In this document: positions 42,533 through 51,335 of the stretch, piece after piece
Layout: each line of letters opens with the position of its first letter
Position numbering within the stretch: the first letter of the stretch is position 1
Assembly: GCA_963665925.1 (NCBI GenBank)
Contig: OY762511.1
Span: forward strand, 2,542,001 to 2,606,000
Direction: 5' to 3'
Origin: G963665925 sp963665925
GTDB taxonomy: Bacteria > Bacillota > Clostridia > Peptostreptococcales > Acidaminobacteraceae
Length of the DNA: 64,000 bases
Position numbers and translations under genes: made by a program
Notes under the pieces: model-generated
Told to the model about the DNA's origin: nothing
Seen by the model: the letters and a program-made list of their open reading frames with translations, nothing else
Database searches by the model: none

Positions 42533-43780
42533 TCAGATTGAACAGGTCTTTCGCGCATAAGAAAGGGCGTTCTGAATACACAGCGATACCTTGGTGGGAG
42601 ATCCGATACGTTCCCAGTTCATGAGGATATGCTCAGCCATAAGTATGGTCATGCACTGTGCTGTTGCAAGTTTATCGGGACAATCAATGCGTTTCATGTC
42701 AAAACAAAGGGACATGTCAAAGAGTCTGCATATGGAGGTGCAAGCAGCCATGCCGAGCCCTTCCTTGATGGCGTCTTTTAGGAAGCGGTCACGGATGTTC
42801 AGATATCCATTCACATGACTGTTCCAGCTGCAGATGAACTGATTTGAAAAATGCTCCAGAATATCTTCTGTCATCTGGATCAGATACTGCTGGTAATCAC
42901 TGCGGGCGCTGCTGTCTGAAGGGTCTCCGACCTGAAGTGATGCAATGTTGAGCAGAATGTTTCCTACGAGTCGGCCGATATCAAAGGAAATCGGTCCGTA
43001 GCCAGCGTACTCGGAGTCGTAGATGCAGACCTCCTTATCTGAAATAAAGATGTTGGACGTATGGAGGTCCTTATGAATGAGGCATTCCTTTTTGTCGTTG
43101 AATCGGGATCTGAGAATCTGGACTTCCTTGCGCACCTTGAAGTTGGTTGCAAATTTGTGCATAGCTTCCTTGGCGCCAGGATTAATAGGCAGCTCTGTCG
43201 CGTCGTGGAGAATTCGATCAAAGATAATTGAGTTCCAAAAGCTGTCTGTATCCATATGTGTCAGGTGGTCTTCCAGAACGAGCTTTTCTTTCCTGTCCAG
43301 GTAATAGCGTGATGTATAGAAGGATGCCCGTCCCAGAAGCTGTCCGATCTGCTTTGGGAAGTTCGGGTATCTTTTTCGTTTGATGAGTTCGGACCGGAGT
43401 GTTTTCATATCTTTTAAATCTTCCATCAGGATGATGTAGTTTTCATCATCAAAATTATATATCCTTGGTGCAGCACCGGGTTGTATATTGTTCCATATGT
43501 TGAGAGAGTAGACTTCCGTATAGATCCTATTTTGATCGAGGGGCATGTCGATCCCGTTTTCTTTGGCAGCACGCACGTAAGGAAGCACATGCTTGAGTAT
43601 TACCGATGGATTTCCGGCATCCGAGGTAATTCGCATTACAATATTTGCAAGGCTGTCAACACTCTGCTGGCTACTGTTCAGGTAGTGGGCCTGCAAGGTG
43701 TTGTCTTCCTTATATTCGGGCATATGTGTCTTGAGATAGTCAATCGCTTCTTCAGGACTGAGTATGCATTCATTTCCCAT
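42533..43780 (-). CDS. mtnK: S-methyl-5-thioribose kinase-like phosphotransferase
   Basis: A 415-residue kinase of the aminoglycoside phosphotransferase fold, closest by motif to MtnK of the methionine salvage pathway. The catalytic loop is LIHKDLHTSNIFIS (Brenner-type HxDxxxxN variant) and the metal-binding segment is IYDSEYAGYGPISFDIGRL, as in MtnK. MtnK phosphorylates methylthioribose. No other salvage gene is nearby, so another sugar or choline-like alcohol is possible. GGAGG precedes ATG 43780. Confidence 0.7.
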   Translation of the reverse strand: MGNECILSPEEAIDYLKTHMPEYKEDNTLQAHYLNSSQQSVDSLANIVMRITSDAGNPSVILKHVLPYVRAAKENGIDMPLDQNRIYTEVYSLNIWNNIQPGAAPRIYNFDDENYIILMEDLKDMKTLRSELIKRKRYPNFPKQIGQLLGRASFYTSRYYLDRKEKLVLEDHLTHMDTDSFWNSIIFDRILHDATELPINPGAKEAMHKFATNFKVRKEVQILRSRFNDKKECLIHKDLHTSNIFISDKEVCIYDSEYAGYGPISFDIGRLVGNILLNIASLQVGDPSDSSARSDYQQYLIQMTEDILEHFSNQFICSWNSHVNGYLNIRDRFLKDAIKEGLGMAACTSICRLFDMSLCFDMKRIDCPDKLATAQCMTILMAEHILMNWERIGSPTKVSLCIQNALSYARKTCSI

Positions 43781-43857
43781 TGTACATCCTCCGTTTCATG
43801 ATTTTCCAAAGAAAATTATAAGACAGATGGCCCTGCAGGAGGTAACACTCAGTCGTG

Positions 43858-44853
43858 TTATATTGGTAAATCTTTGTCATCAGCGGCTTCATCGTCAGAA
43901 GCATACTTTTCAGAAAACCGTACTTTGATGTCTATAAACTCCTTCAGATCGGTCAGGTACTGGAATAGGGCAGCTCGACTTTCGAACTCCATCCGTGAAG
44001 CTGGAAGCGGTGCACTCTGGAAGTTCCTGCGTATTTCCTGAAGACGTTCAATCAGGGCAAGACCGTTGTTTTCCGTATCGAACTCATAGGCAAGCCTGCC
44101 TGTAAAGTGACTGAGCGTATAGGCCTCATCTTGATTGATAAAGACCATATCAAGATGCTCGCGCATGTATTTCAGTCGATATACCTGGTCTTGACGCATT
44201 TTGAAATAATCAAGGAAATAGCGGTCATCGCTCAAATAGGAATTGTTCAGATAAAGATTGGCCTTTCTTTGAGCCGTCTTGATTTCATCGGAAAGTGCCT
44301 TTATCGAAGGTTCTTCATCGTGAATGGTACATAGGTTACGCATGTTCATGCTTGCAGTCCAGAGTAGGGCGCGGATCTTTTTGTCGATTTCCTCCTGGGC
44401 TTTCAAAAGGTCCTTCTTATAGTTTGGCATATGAAGATTCATGAGCACCGAGACACCTGCGCCAATAATGACAAGGCTGATTTCATTGAGTAGAATAGCC
44501 ATTGAAATTTGCTGATCGGCCAGCAGGTGGGATGCGAGAACCGTGTTGACAATAATACCTTCAGATGCGTTCAGTCGCAGGGTTATTGGAATGAATAGAA
44601 GCAGGAAAAGACCCAGATGGAATATTGTGAAACCCAAAATTGAGAAGACGGTTGCGGCAAGTACCAAACCGATGGCCGCGGAGTAGAATCTGCGCCACGC
44701 CGCACGCGCGGATGCGACCTTGGATTCCTGCAGGTTCAGCATGGTGATGACACCGGCAGATACAATAAAGTCAAGATTCAGCACCGTAGCAATGATGATT
44801 GCAACCGTGAAGCCTATACTCATTTTTATGGTTTTATATACAGTTTTGTTCAT
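43858..44853 (-). CDS. FUSC/aromatic acid exporter-family membrane protein
   Basis: A 331-residue protein with an N-terminal membrane domain of about five helices (residues ~8-145) of the FUSC/ArAE (DUF939, YqjA-like) family, and a C-terminal helical cytoplasmic domain (~150-331). The first helix includes KMSIGFTVAIIIATVLNL, and TMLNLQESKVASARAAWRR is the conserved loop. GGAGG lies upstream. Family members are linked to efflux of aromatic acids. It is on the same strand as mtnK with a 77-base gap. Confidence 0.78.
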   Translation of the reverse strand: MNKTVYKTIKMSIGFTVAIIIATVLNLDFIVSAGVITMLNLQESKVASARAAWRRFYSAAIGLVLAATVFSILGFTIFHLGLFLLLFIPITLRLNASEGIIVNTVLASHLLADQQISMAILLNEISLVIIGAGVSVLMNLHMPNYKKDLLKAQEEIDKKIRALLWTASMNMRNLCTIHDEEPSIKALSDEIKTAQRKANLYLNNSYLSDDRYFLDYFKMRQDQVYRLKYMREHLDMVFINQDEAYTLSHFTGRLAYEFDTENNGLALIERLQEIRRNFQSAPLPASRMEFESRAALFQYLTDLKEFIDIKVRFSEKYASDDEAADDKDLPI

Positions 44854-45016
44854 ATTATCACCTCCGTGTTACATAAAGGGTAGCGGCTTACCTTAAAAGT
44901 GTCAAGATAATACACCAAATTAGTCCATGAAAGGGTTTTCTTTTTTTCATCTTTTAGCGTCAAAATAAATGATAGAATGATAATGCAGTGACTTGTAGCG
45001 GGAAAGGATGTTTTAA

Positions 45017-45661
45017 ATGGGAAAGGTCAAGGTTGTAAAGCCTTCAATCAAACCAAGTGTTGAATATAATCAGGTGTCTTTGCAGCGTGTTGACGATGAG
45101 GAAATCTATGAGAACTTTATGTGTCAGCATTTGAGCATCTCCAGGCAAAGTGCGCGCCATGCGCGAATCAAGGGGGCCATTTTCAGAGCCGTTACCTTTG
45201 AGAAGTGGGATGTAGAGGCACTGGATTTCATAGATGTGCGTTTCGAGGAATGCGATCTGTCTTCGTGCAGATTCATCGCTTCACGATTCGAACGAGTAAG
45301 CTTTTCAAATTGCAGGCTATCAGGGGCGGTTTTCAGTGATACCCAGTTCAAGGACTGCAAAATGGAAAACACCAAGGCGGAGTATGCAATATTTGGATTT
45401 ACTGCAATGAAGAACTCGGTTTTCACAGGTGTGCAATTTGATAATGGGAACTTCCAAAATGCCAGCTTCAAGCAAGTTGAATTTTCAAACTGCTCTATGA
45501 GAGGGGCGCAGCTCTCCGGTGCAAAGCTTTCGGGCATGGATCTTAGAGGCGTCGATCTTGATGGTGCGGGCGTGCGGATTGAAGACCTTAAAAATGTAAA
45601 GGTTTCTTCCGTTCAGGCTGTTGGATTATCAAGACTCCTTGGTGTTATTGTTGAAGATTAA
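45017..45661 (+). CDS. Pentapeptide-repeat protein
   Basis: A 214-residue protein whose residues ~50-200 form pentapeptide repeats of the form A(D/N)LXX with Phe or Leu at the centre (for example DFIDVRFEECDLSSCRF, GAQLSGAKLSGMDLRGVDL). Such proteins form a right-handed quadrilateral helix; some protect gyrase from quinolones. No Qnr-specific feature is visible. GGAAAGGATG precedes the start. Confidence 0.82.
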   Translation: MGKVKVVKPSIKPSVEYNQVSLQRVDDEEIYENFMCQHLSISRQSARHARIKGAIFRAVTFEKWDVEALDFIDVRFEECDLSSCRFIASRFERVSFSNCRLSGAVFSDTQFKDCKMENTKAEYAIFGFTAMKNSVFTGVQFDNGNFQNASFKQVEFSNCSMRGAQLSGAKLSGMDLRGVDLDGAGVRIEDLKNVKVSSVQAVGLSRLLGVIVED

Positions 45662-45676
45662 GGACAGGAGGCACAG

Positions 45677-46297
45677 ATGAAGGTACTTGGAATTGTAGGA
45701 AGCAGAAGAAAAGGTGGCAATACATCCAGACTTGTAGAACGTGCTCTTGAAGCCTGTGTGCAAGGCGGAGCTGAAACGCAGTCCATCTACCTGTCTGACT
45801 ATAAATACATAGGGTGCACGGGCTGTGAAGGCTGTAGGAAGACATATAAATGCGTCATTCAGGATGGCATGCAGGAAATTTATACAGCGCTTGAATCGGC
45901 AGATGCCATAGTACTGGGTTCTCCAACTTATTTTTACAATGTCACAGCCGACGTGAAGGCCTTTATAGAGCGGCTCTACTGTCAGGAGATTTTCCATGAT
46001 GCAGACCGGTCGGTTTGGACCAGTATGAACGAAGTCCTTGGCGGTAAGTATGCGGTGTCCATCGCTGTCTGTGAGCAGGAAGACGAACGGGACATGGGCG
46101 TTACGTCAAAGGTGATGGATATGTCGCTTGCGGCACTTGGCTACCGGGTGGTGGACTCGGTCAAGGCACTCAGATTATATGAGAAGAATGATGTGCTGGA
46201 AAATGAGGTCTATCTGGACCAGGCCTATAAAGCGGGCTTGAAGCTTGTGAGAAGTCTTGAACTGCGTTCGAGCGTCCTCGGTGTATTGAAGGGATGA
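45677..46297 (+). CDS. Iron-sulfur flavoprotein/NADPH-dependent FMN reductase-like
   Basis: A 206-residue flavodoxin-fold protein. It begins with IVGSRRKGGNTSRLVERAL (FMN phosphate loop), and has the cysteine cluster GCTGCEGCRKTYKC, the compact C-x2-C-x2-C-x5-C motif that holds a [4Fe-4S] cluster in iron-sulfur flavoproteins; SPTYFYNVTADVKAFIER follows. It probably reduces a quinone or oxygen species, or serves as an electron carrier. CAGGAGG precedes ATG 45677. It follows the pentapeptide gene by 15 bases. Confidence 0.85.
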   Translation: MKVLGIVGSRRKGGNTSRLVERALEACVQGGAETQSIYLSDYKYIGCTGCEGCRKTYKCVIQDGMQEIYTALESADAIVLGSPTYFYNVTADVKAFIERLYCQEIFHDADRSVWTSMNEVLGGKYAVSIAVCEQEDERDMGVTSKVMDMSLAALGYRVVDSVKALRLYEKNDVLENEVYLDQAYKAGLKLVRSLELRSSVLGVLKG

Positions 46298-46331
46298 CCG
46301 AAGAAGTGTCTTATGATTATTGAAAATTAAA

Positions 46332-46374
46332 AGAAGTGATCATCCGGTTCTGGACGATCACTTCTTTTTTTTTT
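46332..46374. terminator. Bidirectional terminator
   Basis: AGAAGTGATC (46332-46341) pairs with GATCACTTCT (46356-46365), then nine T; the other strand also shows a T-rich tail. It separates the flavoprotein gene from the convergent transporter operon. Confidence 0.9.
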
Positions 46375-46416
46375 ATGAGCAGGCGCGCTTGCCTGTTCAA
46401 GTACATTCAATGTATG

Positions 46417-47316
46417 CTACTCAATAATGCCAGCTTCCTTAAGGAAGTCTTCTGCAACTTTGCGCTCTGGAAGGCCTTCTTCGTCAACCAGGAAGTTCAT
46501 TTGCTGCATTGCGTCTTCAGTAATTGTACCTTCAAGAAGTCTGAGTGCCTCAACGGCTTCAGGGTACTTTTCAAATGCTTCGTCATTGAGAATGCTCATA
46601 ACATAGTATGGTGGGAAGAACTGCTTGTCATCTTCAAGGATGACTAGATCGTATTCTTTGATCTTACCATCTGTCGAAAAGGCGTCAATCAGGTCAACTT
46701 CACCGCTTTCAATTGCCGTGTAACGGATGCCTGGGTCAAGTCCAACCTCTTCTTTGAACTCAATGCCGTAAAGGTCTTTAACACCCGGCATGCCATCGGG
46801 TCTTTCAAGAAATTCCATAGTCGCACCCAGGGTCAGTTCTGGACCTGCTTCTTTCAGATCAGACATGGTCTTCAGATTGTACTGGCTGGCAATGTCCTTG
46901 TCGACACTTAGTGTGTATGTGTTGTTGAATCCAAGCGGTTCAAGCAGGTGAAGCGGGTAGTCTGCTTCAATTTTTTCTGTTACGATTTCCTGAACCTTGT
47001 CCGGGTCTGTTTCACCGCTCATACCAAGCATGGCTGTATAAAGCGTTCCCGTGTAGTCACCATAGAGGTCAATTTCATTGTTGGTAATGGCTTCAAACAG
47101 AAGCTGAGTGCCTCCAAATTCCTTAACGTCAGTTTTGTAGTCGGTTTTCGCCTCGATGACTGCTGCAAACATTTGGCCCAGAATACGCTGTTCTGTAAAG
47201 TTCTTATGACCAATACGCAGTGTCACCTCATCATCGCTTGACGTGGCGCATGCTGTGAGCATGACCAGCGAAAGCACCATTGTAAGTGTTAAGAACCATT
47301 TCATAAATTTTTTCAT
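46417..47316 (-). CDS. Osmoprotectant-type ABC transporter, substrate-binding lipoprotein
   Basis: A 299-residue lipoprotein with signal peptide MKKFMKWFLTLTMVLSLVML and lipobox LTAC. It matches the OpuAC/OsmX-type domain: IGHKNFTEQRILGQMFAAVI near the start, GDYTGTLYTAML in the middle, and the conserved GVKDLYGIEFKEEV and YVMSILNDEAFEKYPE. The binding pocket of this class holds quaternary amines such as glycine betaine, carnitine or choline. It is the last gene of the operon. Confidence 0.85.
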   Translation of the reverse strand: MKKFMKWFLTLTMVLSLVMLTACATSSDDEVTLRIGHKNFTEQRILGQMFAAVIEAKTDYKTDVKEFGGTQLLFEAITNNEIDLYGDYTGTLYTAMLGMSGETDPDKVQEIVTEKIEADYPLHLLEPLGFNNTYTLSVDKDIASQYNLKTMSDLKEAGPELTLGATMEFLERPDGMPGVKDLYGIEFKEEVGLDPGIRYTAIESGEVDLIDAFSTDGKIKEYDLVILEDDKQFFPPYYVMSILNDEAFEKYPEAVEALRLLEGTITEDAMQQMNFLVDEEGLPERKVAEDFLKEAGIIE

Positions 47317-47364
47317 AATTTATCCCCTTTCATTCATGTCTATTTCTTACCTCGTCATGAGGAA

Positions 47365-48000
47365 TTATTGTAAACCGCGTGGTACGAGCTTTTGCTCAAC
47401 GCGCCCAAGCAGCGCATCAACAGATAAGGCAAGCAGGGCAGTTGGAATGGCGCCTGCAAGAATCATGTTGGAGTTGTTAAGCGAAATGCCTTTGAATATC
47501 ATATCGCCAAGGCCACCTGCACCAATCAGGGCTGCAAGAGTGGCAGTACCGATATTGATAACGGTAGAAATACGAATGCCTCCCATAATGACAGGGAGCG
47601 AGAGTGGCACTTCCACCATTCTCAGTATTTGAAAGTCCGTCATGCCCATGCCTTTTCCAGCATCGATGACTGCAGGGTCTACGCCAGTAATGCCCAAGTA
47701 GGTGTTCTTTATGATGGGGAGCAGGGCATAGAGGAAGAGTACGAAAACGCTGGGCTTGTATCCAATGCCGAGTATTGGAATTATGAGTCCAAACAGGGCA
47801 AGGGAAGGCAGGGTCTGAAAGACGTTGGCAAATCCTAAAATAAGGTTGGCAATGTTCTTCTTCCGTGTAATGAAAATGCCGATTGGCACACCAATGAGCA
47901 CTGCAAAACTGATGGACATGGCTGTGATTTGTAAATGCTCAAGTCCGAGTTTTCCAATATCGCCAATGCGGTAAGATAGAAATTCTAGAAATTCTCCCAT
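47365..48000 (-). CDS. Osmoprotectant-type ABC transporter, permease
   Basis: A 211-residue permease with about five helices. It shows IGVPIGIFITRKK, NVFQTLPSLALFGLIIPILGIG and the EAA-type loop VDPAVIDAGKGMGMTDFQIL, all typical of OpuCB/OpuCD permeases. It ends 1 base before the ATPase gene's stop side, so all three genes form one operon. Only one permease is present, so it may act as a homodimer. Confidence 0.88.
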   Translation of the reverse strand: MGEFLEFLSYRIGDIGKLGLEHLQITAMSISFAVLIGVPIGIFITRKKNIANLILGFANVFQTLPSLALFGLIIPILGIGYKPSVFVLFLYALLPIIKNTYLGITGVDPAVIDAGKGMGMTDFQILRMVEVPLSLPVIMGGIRISTVINIGTATLAALIGAGGLGDMIFKGISLNNSNMILAGAIPTALLALSVDALLGRVEQKLVPRGLQ

Positions 48001-48001
48001 A

Positions 48002-49168
48002 TTAGACCTCCTCTGTTGATGGTACGGTTTCTTCGTATTCTACGTCCGGCATGACATCCGTAATGACATTGAGAATACTGCTTCGATTAATGTAGCCAAC
48101 AACACAGTGATCCCGGTTCAGTACGGGTACACGTTTGAAATTTTGTGCTTGCATGATGGAAAGAACCTCCATCATATTTGTATGCTCATAGACAAATGGT
48201 GCGTCTGTTGCCATAATGTCGGCCATTTTTTCATCGTGGGCGCCGCGTCTCTTAAGCTGTTGCATGGAGACTTCACCGAGGAACTTTCTTGGCGGAGTGG
48301 ATTCTGTGTCAACAATATAGCCGACATAAGTATCCTTGCTCTTCATCATCTCGATTGCCTGTGCCGGTGAGCGTTTCTTACTGATGATTGCCATGTTTTT
48401 TCGCATGATGTCCTTGGCATATAGGAACTCCGGTGACTGCCATAGTCTGTCGTTGCCTACAAATTCCCGAACGTAATCGTTGACCGGGTGCTTTAGAATT
48501 TCTTCTGGTGTGTCGTATTGAATGATTTCACCGTCTTTAAGCACGGCAATTCGGTCTGCGATTTTTAAGGCCTCATCCATATCGTGGGTAACAAAGACGA
48601 TTGTCTTGTGAAGTTCATCCTGCAGTTTCAGGACTTCCTGCTGAAGCTGGTCGCGTGTAATGGGGTCGAGTGCGCTGAAGGGTTCGTCCATTAGAATAAT
48701 CTCAGGATTGACAGCGAGGGCACGTGCAACGCCAATACGCTGTTGCTGACCACCGCTCAATTCAGAAGGGTAACGATTGTAGTATTCCTTAGGAGGGAGA
48801 TCCACGAGCTCGAGGAGTTCCTTGGCACGTTTTTTTCGATCCGCCGGGGTCCATCCTTCAAGCTGGGGTACGAGCTCAATGTTCTGTCCAACAGTCATGT
48901 GCGGCATAAGGCCGATTTTCTGAATGACATAGCCGATTTTACGTCTTAGTTTGATGGAGTCCTGATTCTTGATGCTTTCGCCTCCAATCAGGATGTCGCC
49001 GTCGGATATCTTAATGAGTCTGTTGATCATCCGAAGGGTGGTACTCTTGCCGCTGCCGCTCTTGCCGATGAGTACGACCAGTTCGCCTTTTTCGATGTGC
49101 ATGTTGAGTCCATCGACGACATTGATTTTACCATCATATGATTTTGTAAGATTTACAAGTTCTATCAA
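48002..49168 (-). CDS. Osmoprotectant-type ABC transporter, ATPase with CBS domains
   Basis: A 388-residue ATPase of the OpuCA/ProV class. Walker A is IGKSGSGKSTTLRMINR, signature LSGGQQQRIGVARAL, Walker B IILMDEPFSALDP; the C-terminal ~130 residues form two CBS domains (ending NRSSILNVITDVM). CBS domains in this class sense ionic strength or c-di-AMP. The start chosen is TTG 49168, placed 5-7 bases after GAGAGGTGA and giving the usual IELVNLTKSYDG; the ATG at 49183 lies before that site. The gene is preceded by a leader with an intrinsic terminator, see 49216-49511. Confidence 0.9.
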   Translation of the reverse strand: MIELVNLTKSYDGKINVVDGLNMHIEKGELVVLIGKSGSGKSTTLRMINRLIKISDGDILIGGESIKNQDSIKLRRKIGYVIQKIGLMPHMTVGQNIELVPQLEGWTPADRKKRAKELLELVDLPPKEYYNRYPSELSGGQQQRIGVARALAVNPEIILMDEPFSALDPITRDQLQQEVLKLQDELHKTIVFVTHDMDEALKIADRIAVLKDGEIIQYDTPEEILKHPVNDYVREFVGNDRLWQSPEFLYAKDIMRKNMAIISKKRSPAQAIEMMKSKDTYVGYIVDTESTPPRKFLGEVSMQQLKRRGAHDEKMADIMATDAPFVYEHTNMMEVLSIMQAQNFKRVPVLNRDHCVVGYINRSSILNVITDVMPDVEYEETVPSTEEV

Positions 49169-49215
49169 TATATCACCTCTCATATTGTTTTCATTCACAT
49201 AAAGAAAGTGCCTAT

Positions 49216-49259
49216 AAAAAAAGCACTCTAACTCCATAATATATATAGAGTTAGAGTGC
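49216..49259 (-). terminator. Intrinsic terminator in the leader of the osmoprotectant operon
   Basis: On the minus strand, a perfect 12-bp stem GCACTCTAACTC with GAGTTAGAGTGC ends in TTTTTTT, 47 bases before the ATPase start. There is no minus-strand gene upstream, so it can only act on the operon's own leader as an attenuator. Confidence 0.88.
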
Positions 49260-49511
49260 CTACACTTCGCTTTAACACATAAGATTACATGTGGTTAAAC
49301 TCGCATTATACCACCGGGCGGTAGTATAGTTTGAACCTTAAGATCCAAATCAAGCCCCAGTTCTAAGAACGTTTTTCGAATGCTGTTTCACCACTTTTCC
49401 GGTAATCTTAAAGAAATCTGCCAAACTACAGCATATCTGTTCTCGAGAACCCGGTTACTCACAGCAACTACTTCACTTATTCATTGGGTATTCAGTTGTT
49501 ATAAAATTTTA
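49260..49511 (-). promoter_or_regulatory. Structured leader upstream of the osmoprotectant operon (candidate riboswitch or antiterminator)
   Basis: Between a -10 element (TATAAT on the minus strand, 49519-49524) and the attenuator, several stems form: ATGCTGT (49428-49434 side) with ACAGCAT (49380-49386 side), a 9-bp hairpin at 49308-49327 with loop GCCC, and a 10-bp stem at 49271-49299 with one bulge. The segment GGTGGTA resembles part of the T-box sequence, but the ACCGCG that should follow is missing. It does not match the ydaO c-di-AMP or other classes I know. Strength of evidence: the stems and terminator are seen; regulation is inferred. Confidence 0.55.
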
Positions 49512-49524
49512 CAGCTCCATTATA

Positions 49525-49782
49525 ATCATACATGATTGACGAAACCATGTCAAATCAAGGGATTCAGAGACTAGGAAGGAAATGGTTTTCCAAAAGGGTG
49601 CCTTTTGGTCCTGAGAATATGTATAAACTGGGCTTTGGGCATTTTGAAAACAGAGTAGGTTTTTTATGTTTTCATTGCGAAAAATTAGAAGCTAAGTCAA
49701 TGAATATGTCTGCTTTGAGGCTCCTTATCTATAGCTTGATATCTGATTAAAACGGAAAAGTTTGGGAATAAACAAAATGTAC
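49525..49782. other. Divergent intergenic region
   Basis: A perfect hairpin CCAAAAGG/CCTTTTGG lies at 49590-49608, with no U-run. A 72-codon open frame (49532-49750) has no ribosome binding site or recognisable product and is not called. The rest holds the distal part of the minus-strand promoter. Confidence 0.4.
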
Positions 49783-49811
49783 TTGCAAATGGTTTGCATT
49801 TGCAGCATAAT
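49783..49811 (+). promoter_or_regulatory. Promoter and metal-regulator operator for the znu operon
   Basis: TTGCAA and CATAAT with 17-base spacing. Exactly between and over the -35 lies an inverted repeat, TGCAAATG (49784-49791), 5 bases, CATTTGCA (49797-49804). This is a good operator for the Fur-family regulator in the same operon (50871-51335); a repressor there would block RNA polymerase. Confidence 0.75.
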
Positions 49812-49844
49812 TAAAGAAAAGCTAATTGAGGAGGATTCTCATTT

Positions 49845-50870
49845 ATGAAAAAATATACTTTCCGTTTTCTACTACTCTCACTGATTCTGACGATAGCGCT
49901 GGCTACAGGGTGCTCAGCAGATCAAAGCACAGAAACAGCATCTGCAAGTGACAAGGTGCAAATTGTGACAACCCTGTTTCCCCAATATGATTTTGTCAAA
50001 CAGATTGCAGGTGACACTGTTGAAGTGACGCTTTTGCTTCCACCAGGGGTTGAAGCGCATGCATATGAACCGACACCGCATGATATTGTTAAAATTCAAA
50101 ACTCTGATGTCTTCATATACACTGGGGAAGAAATGGAGCCTTGGGCACACAAGGTGATTGAAACAGTGGGTGAGGATCATATCGTCGTAATTGAAGCAGG
50201 GCAAGGCTTATTTGACCTCGCGGCAGAAGAATATGACAGTGACGACCATGACCATGACAGCGAAGACCATGATCAGGATGCTGAAGACCACGATAATGAA
50301 GCTGAAGACCACGATCATGATCACAGTGGTGCTGACACCCATATCTGGCTTGATCCGGTTAAGGCACAGGTAATGCTGCAAAACATTGAAGCGGGTCTTG
50401 TGAAGGTGATACCTGAGAATGCGGCCCTATACAGTGAAAACAGCAGGGCCTACCAAAATGAAATCGAAATGCTGAACACGGCTTTTAAAGAAGTGTTTTC
50501 AAAAACTGAAAGTAAAACCATTGTTTCTGGCGGACACTTTGCTTTTGGACATTTCATCAAACGCTACGGACTGGAATATAAGTCCCCCTATGTGGGATTT
50601 GCGCCAGATGCAGAACCGACGCCAAAACGCATTGCGGAGCTGATTGATTTCATCAGGGAATCGCATGTCCGAGCAATATTCTATGAAGAGCTGGTTGACC
50701 CAAGGGTTGCAACAGTTATTGCTGATGAGACAGATGCACAGATGCTGATGCTTCACGCGGTACATAATGTATCAAAAGAGGAACTGGAGTCCGGTGCTTC
50801 ATATGTTGAAATAATGAAGCAGAATCTCGAGAATCTAAAAATAGGCCTAGGTTATAAAGAAGGTGAGTAA
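49845..50870 (+). CDS. znuA: Zinc/manganese ABC transporter, substrate-binding lipoprotein (ZnuA/AdcA-like)
   Basis: A 341-residue cluster 9 metal-binding lipoprotein. The signal peptide ends in the lipobox LATGC. It has TTLFPQYDFVKQIAG, the metal His in GVEAHAYEPTP, a His/Asp-rich loop (residues ~125-165, about ten His), then THIWLDP, ISGGHFAFGHF and the acidic ADETDAQ region. The His-rich loop is typical of zinc-specific members such as ZnuA. The DNA of that loop is made of imperfect repeats (GACCATGA and similar). It heads the operon with Fur-family regulator, ATPase and permease. Confidence 0.92.
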   Translation: MKKYTFRFLLLSLILTIALATGCSADQSTETASASDKVQIVTTLFPQYDFVKQIAGDTVEVTLLLPPGVEAHAYEPTPHDIVKIQNSDVFIYTGEEMEPWAHKVIETVGEDHIVVIEAGQGLFDLAAEEYDSDDHDHDSEDHDQDAEDHDNEAEDHDHDHSGADTHIWLDPVKAQVMLQNIEAGLVKVIPENAALYSENSRAYQNEIEMLNTAFKEVFSKTESKTIVSGGHFAFGHFIKRYGLEYKSPYVGFAPDAEPTPKRIAELIDFIRESHVRAIFYEELVDPRVATVIADETDAQMLMLHAVHNVSKEELESGASYVEIMKQNLENLKIGLGYKEGE

Positions 50871-51335
50871 ATGCATGGTACAGACCGGGAAATACTTAAG
50901 GCACACAAGATAAAGTACTCCAAGCAGCGCTGTGTCATATTACATGCTTTGATGGAGTCTGAGCTTCCACAGACTGCAGACCAGATTTATGCCTACAGCA
51001 GGTCGCGACTTGAAAACATGAGTTTTTCAACCGTCTATAGAATTCTCAATGCATTTGTGGGTGCAGGACTTGCATCCAAAACCAATTTGGAGCTTGAAAG
51101 CAAGGCGCTCTTTGAACTTGACAGACACGAGCACAAACATCATCTTCTATGCATTGGCTGTAACAAGATCATGCAGATTTCCAGCTGTCCGGTTGCAGAG
51201 TACGAAAAGGAAATTCAAAGGCAGTTTGGCTACAGTGTACTGTCACATAAACTGGAAATATACGGATACTGTCCCCAGTGCCAAAAGAAAATGGCAGGGA
51301 ATATCCGTGAAAAGGAGGGTCATCATCATGAGTAA
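50871..51335 (+). CDS. Fur-family metalloregulator (Zur-like)
   Basis: A 154-residue Fur-family repressor. The N-terminal winged helix includes KYSKQRCVILHAL and FSTVYRILNAFVGAG; the C-terminal dimer domain has the HEHKHHLLCIGC region and the CPQC motif, which together form the structural zinc site. A His-rich tail (GHHHE) ends the protein. Its start codon directly follows the znuA stop with GAAGGTGAG upstream, so it is coupled. The operon context and the palindrome at 49784-49804 suggest a zinc or manganese sensor that regulates its own operon. Confidence 0.88.
   Translation: MHGTDREILKAHKIKYSKQRCVILHALMESELPQTADQIYAYSRSRLENMSFSTVYRILNAFVGAGLASKTNLELESKALFELDRHEHKHHLLCIGCNKIMQISSCPVAEYEKEIQRQFGYSVLSHKLEIYGYCPQCQKKMAGNIREKEGHHHE

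Noticed and set aside
49260..49511. T-box riboswitch before the osmoprotectant operon
   Set aside because: Only GGTGGTA of the T-box sequence is present; the ACCGCG part and a clear specifier stem could not be identified, so it is left as an unclassified leader.
49532..49750. 72-codon open frame before znuA
   Set aside because: No ribosome binding site or family; overlaps the divergent promoter region.
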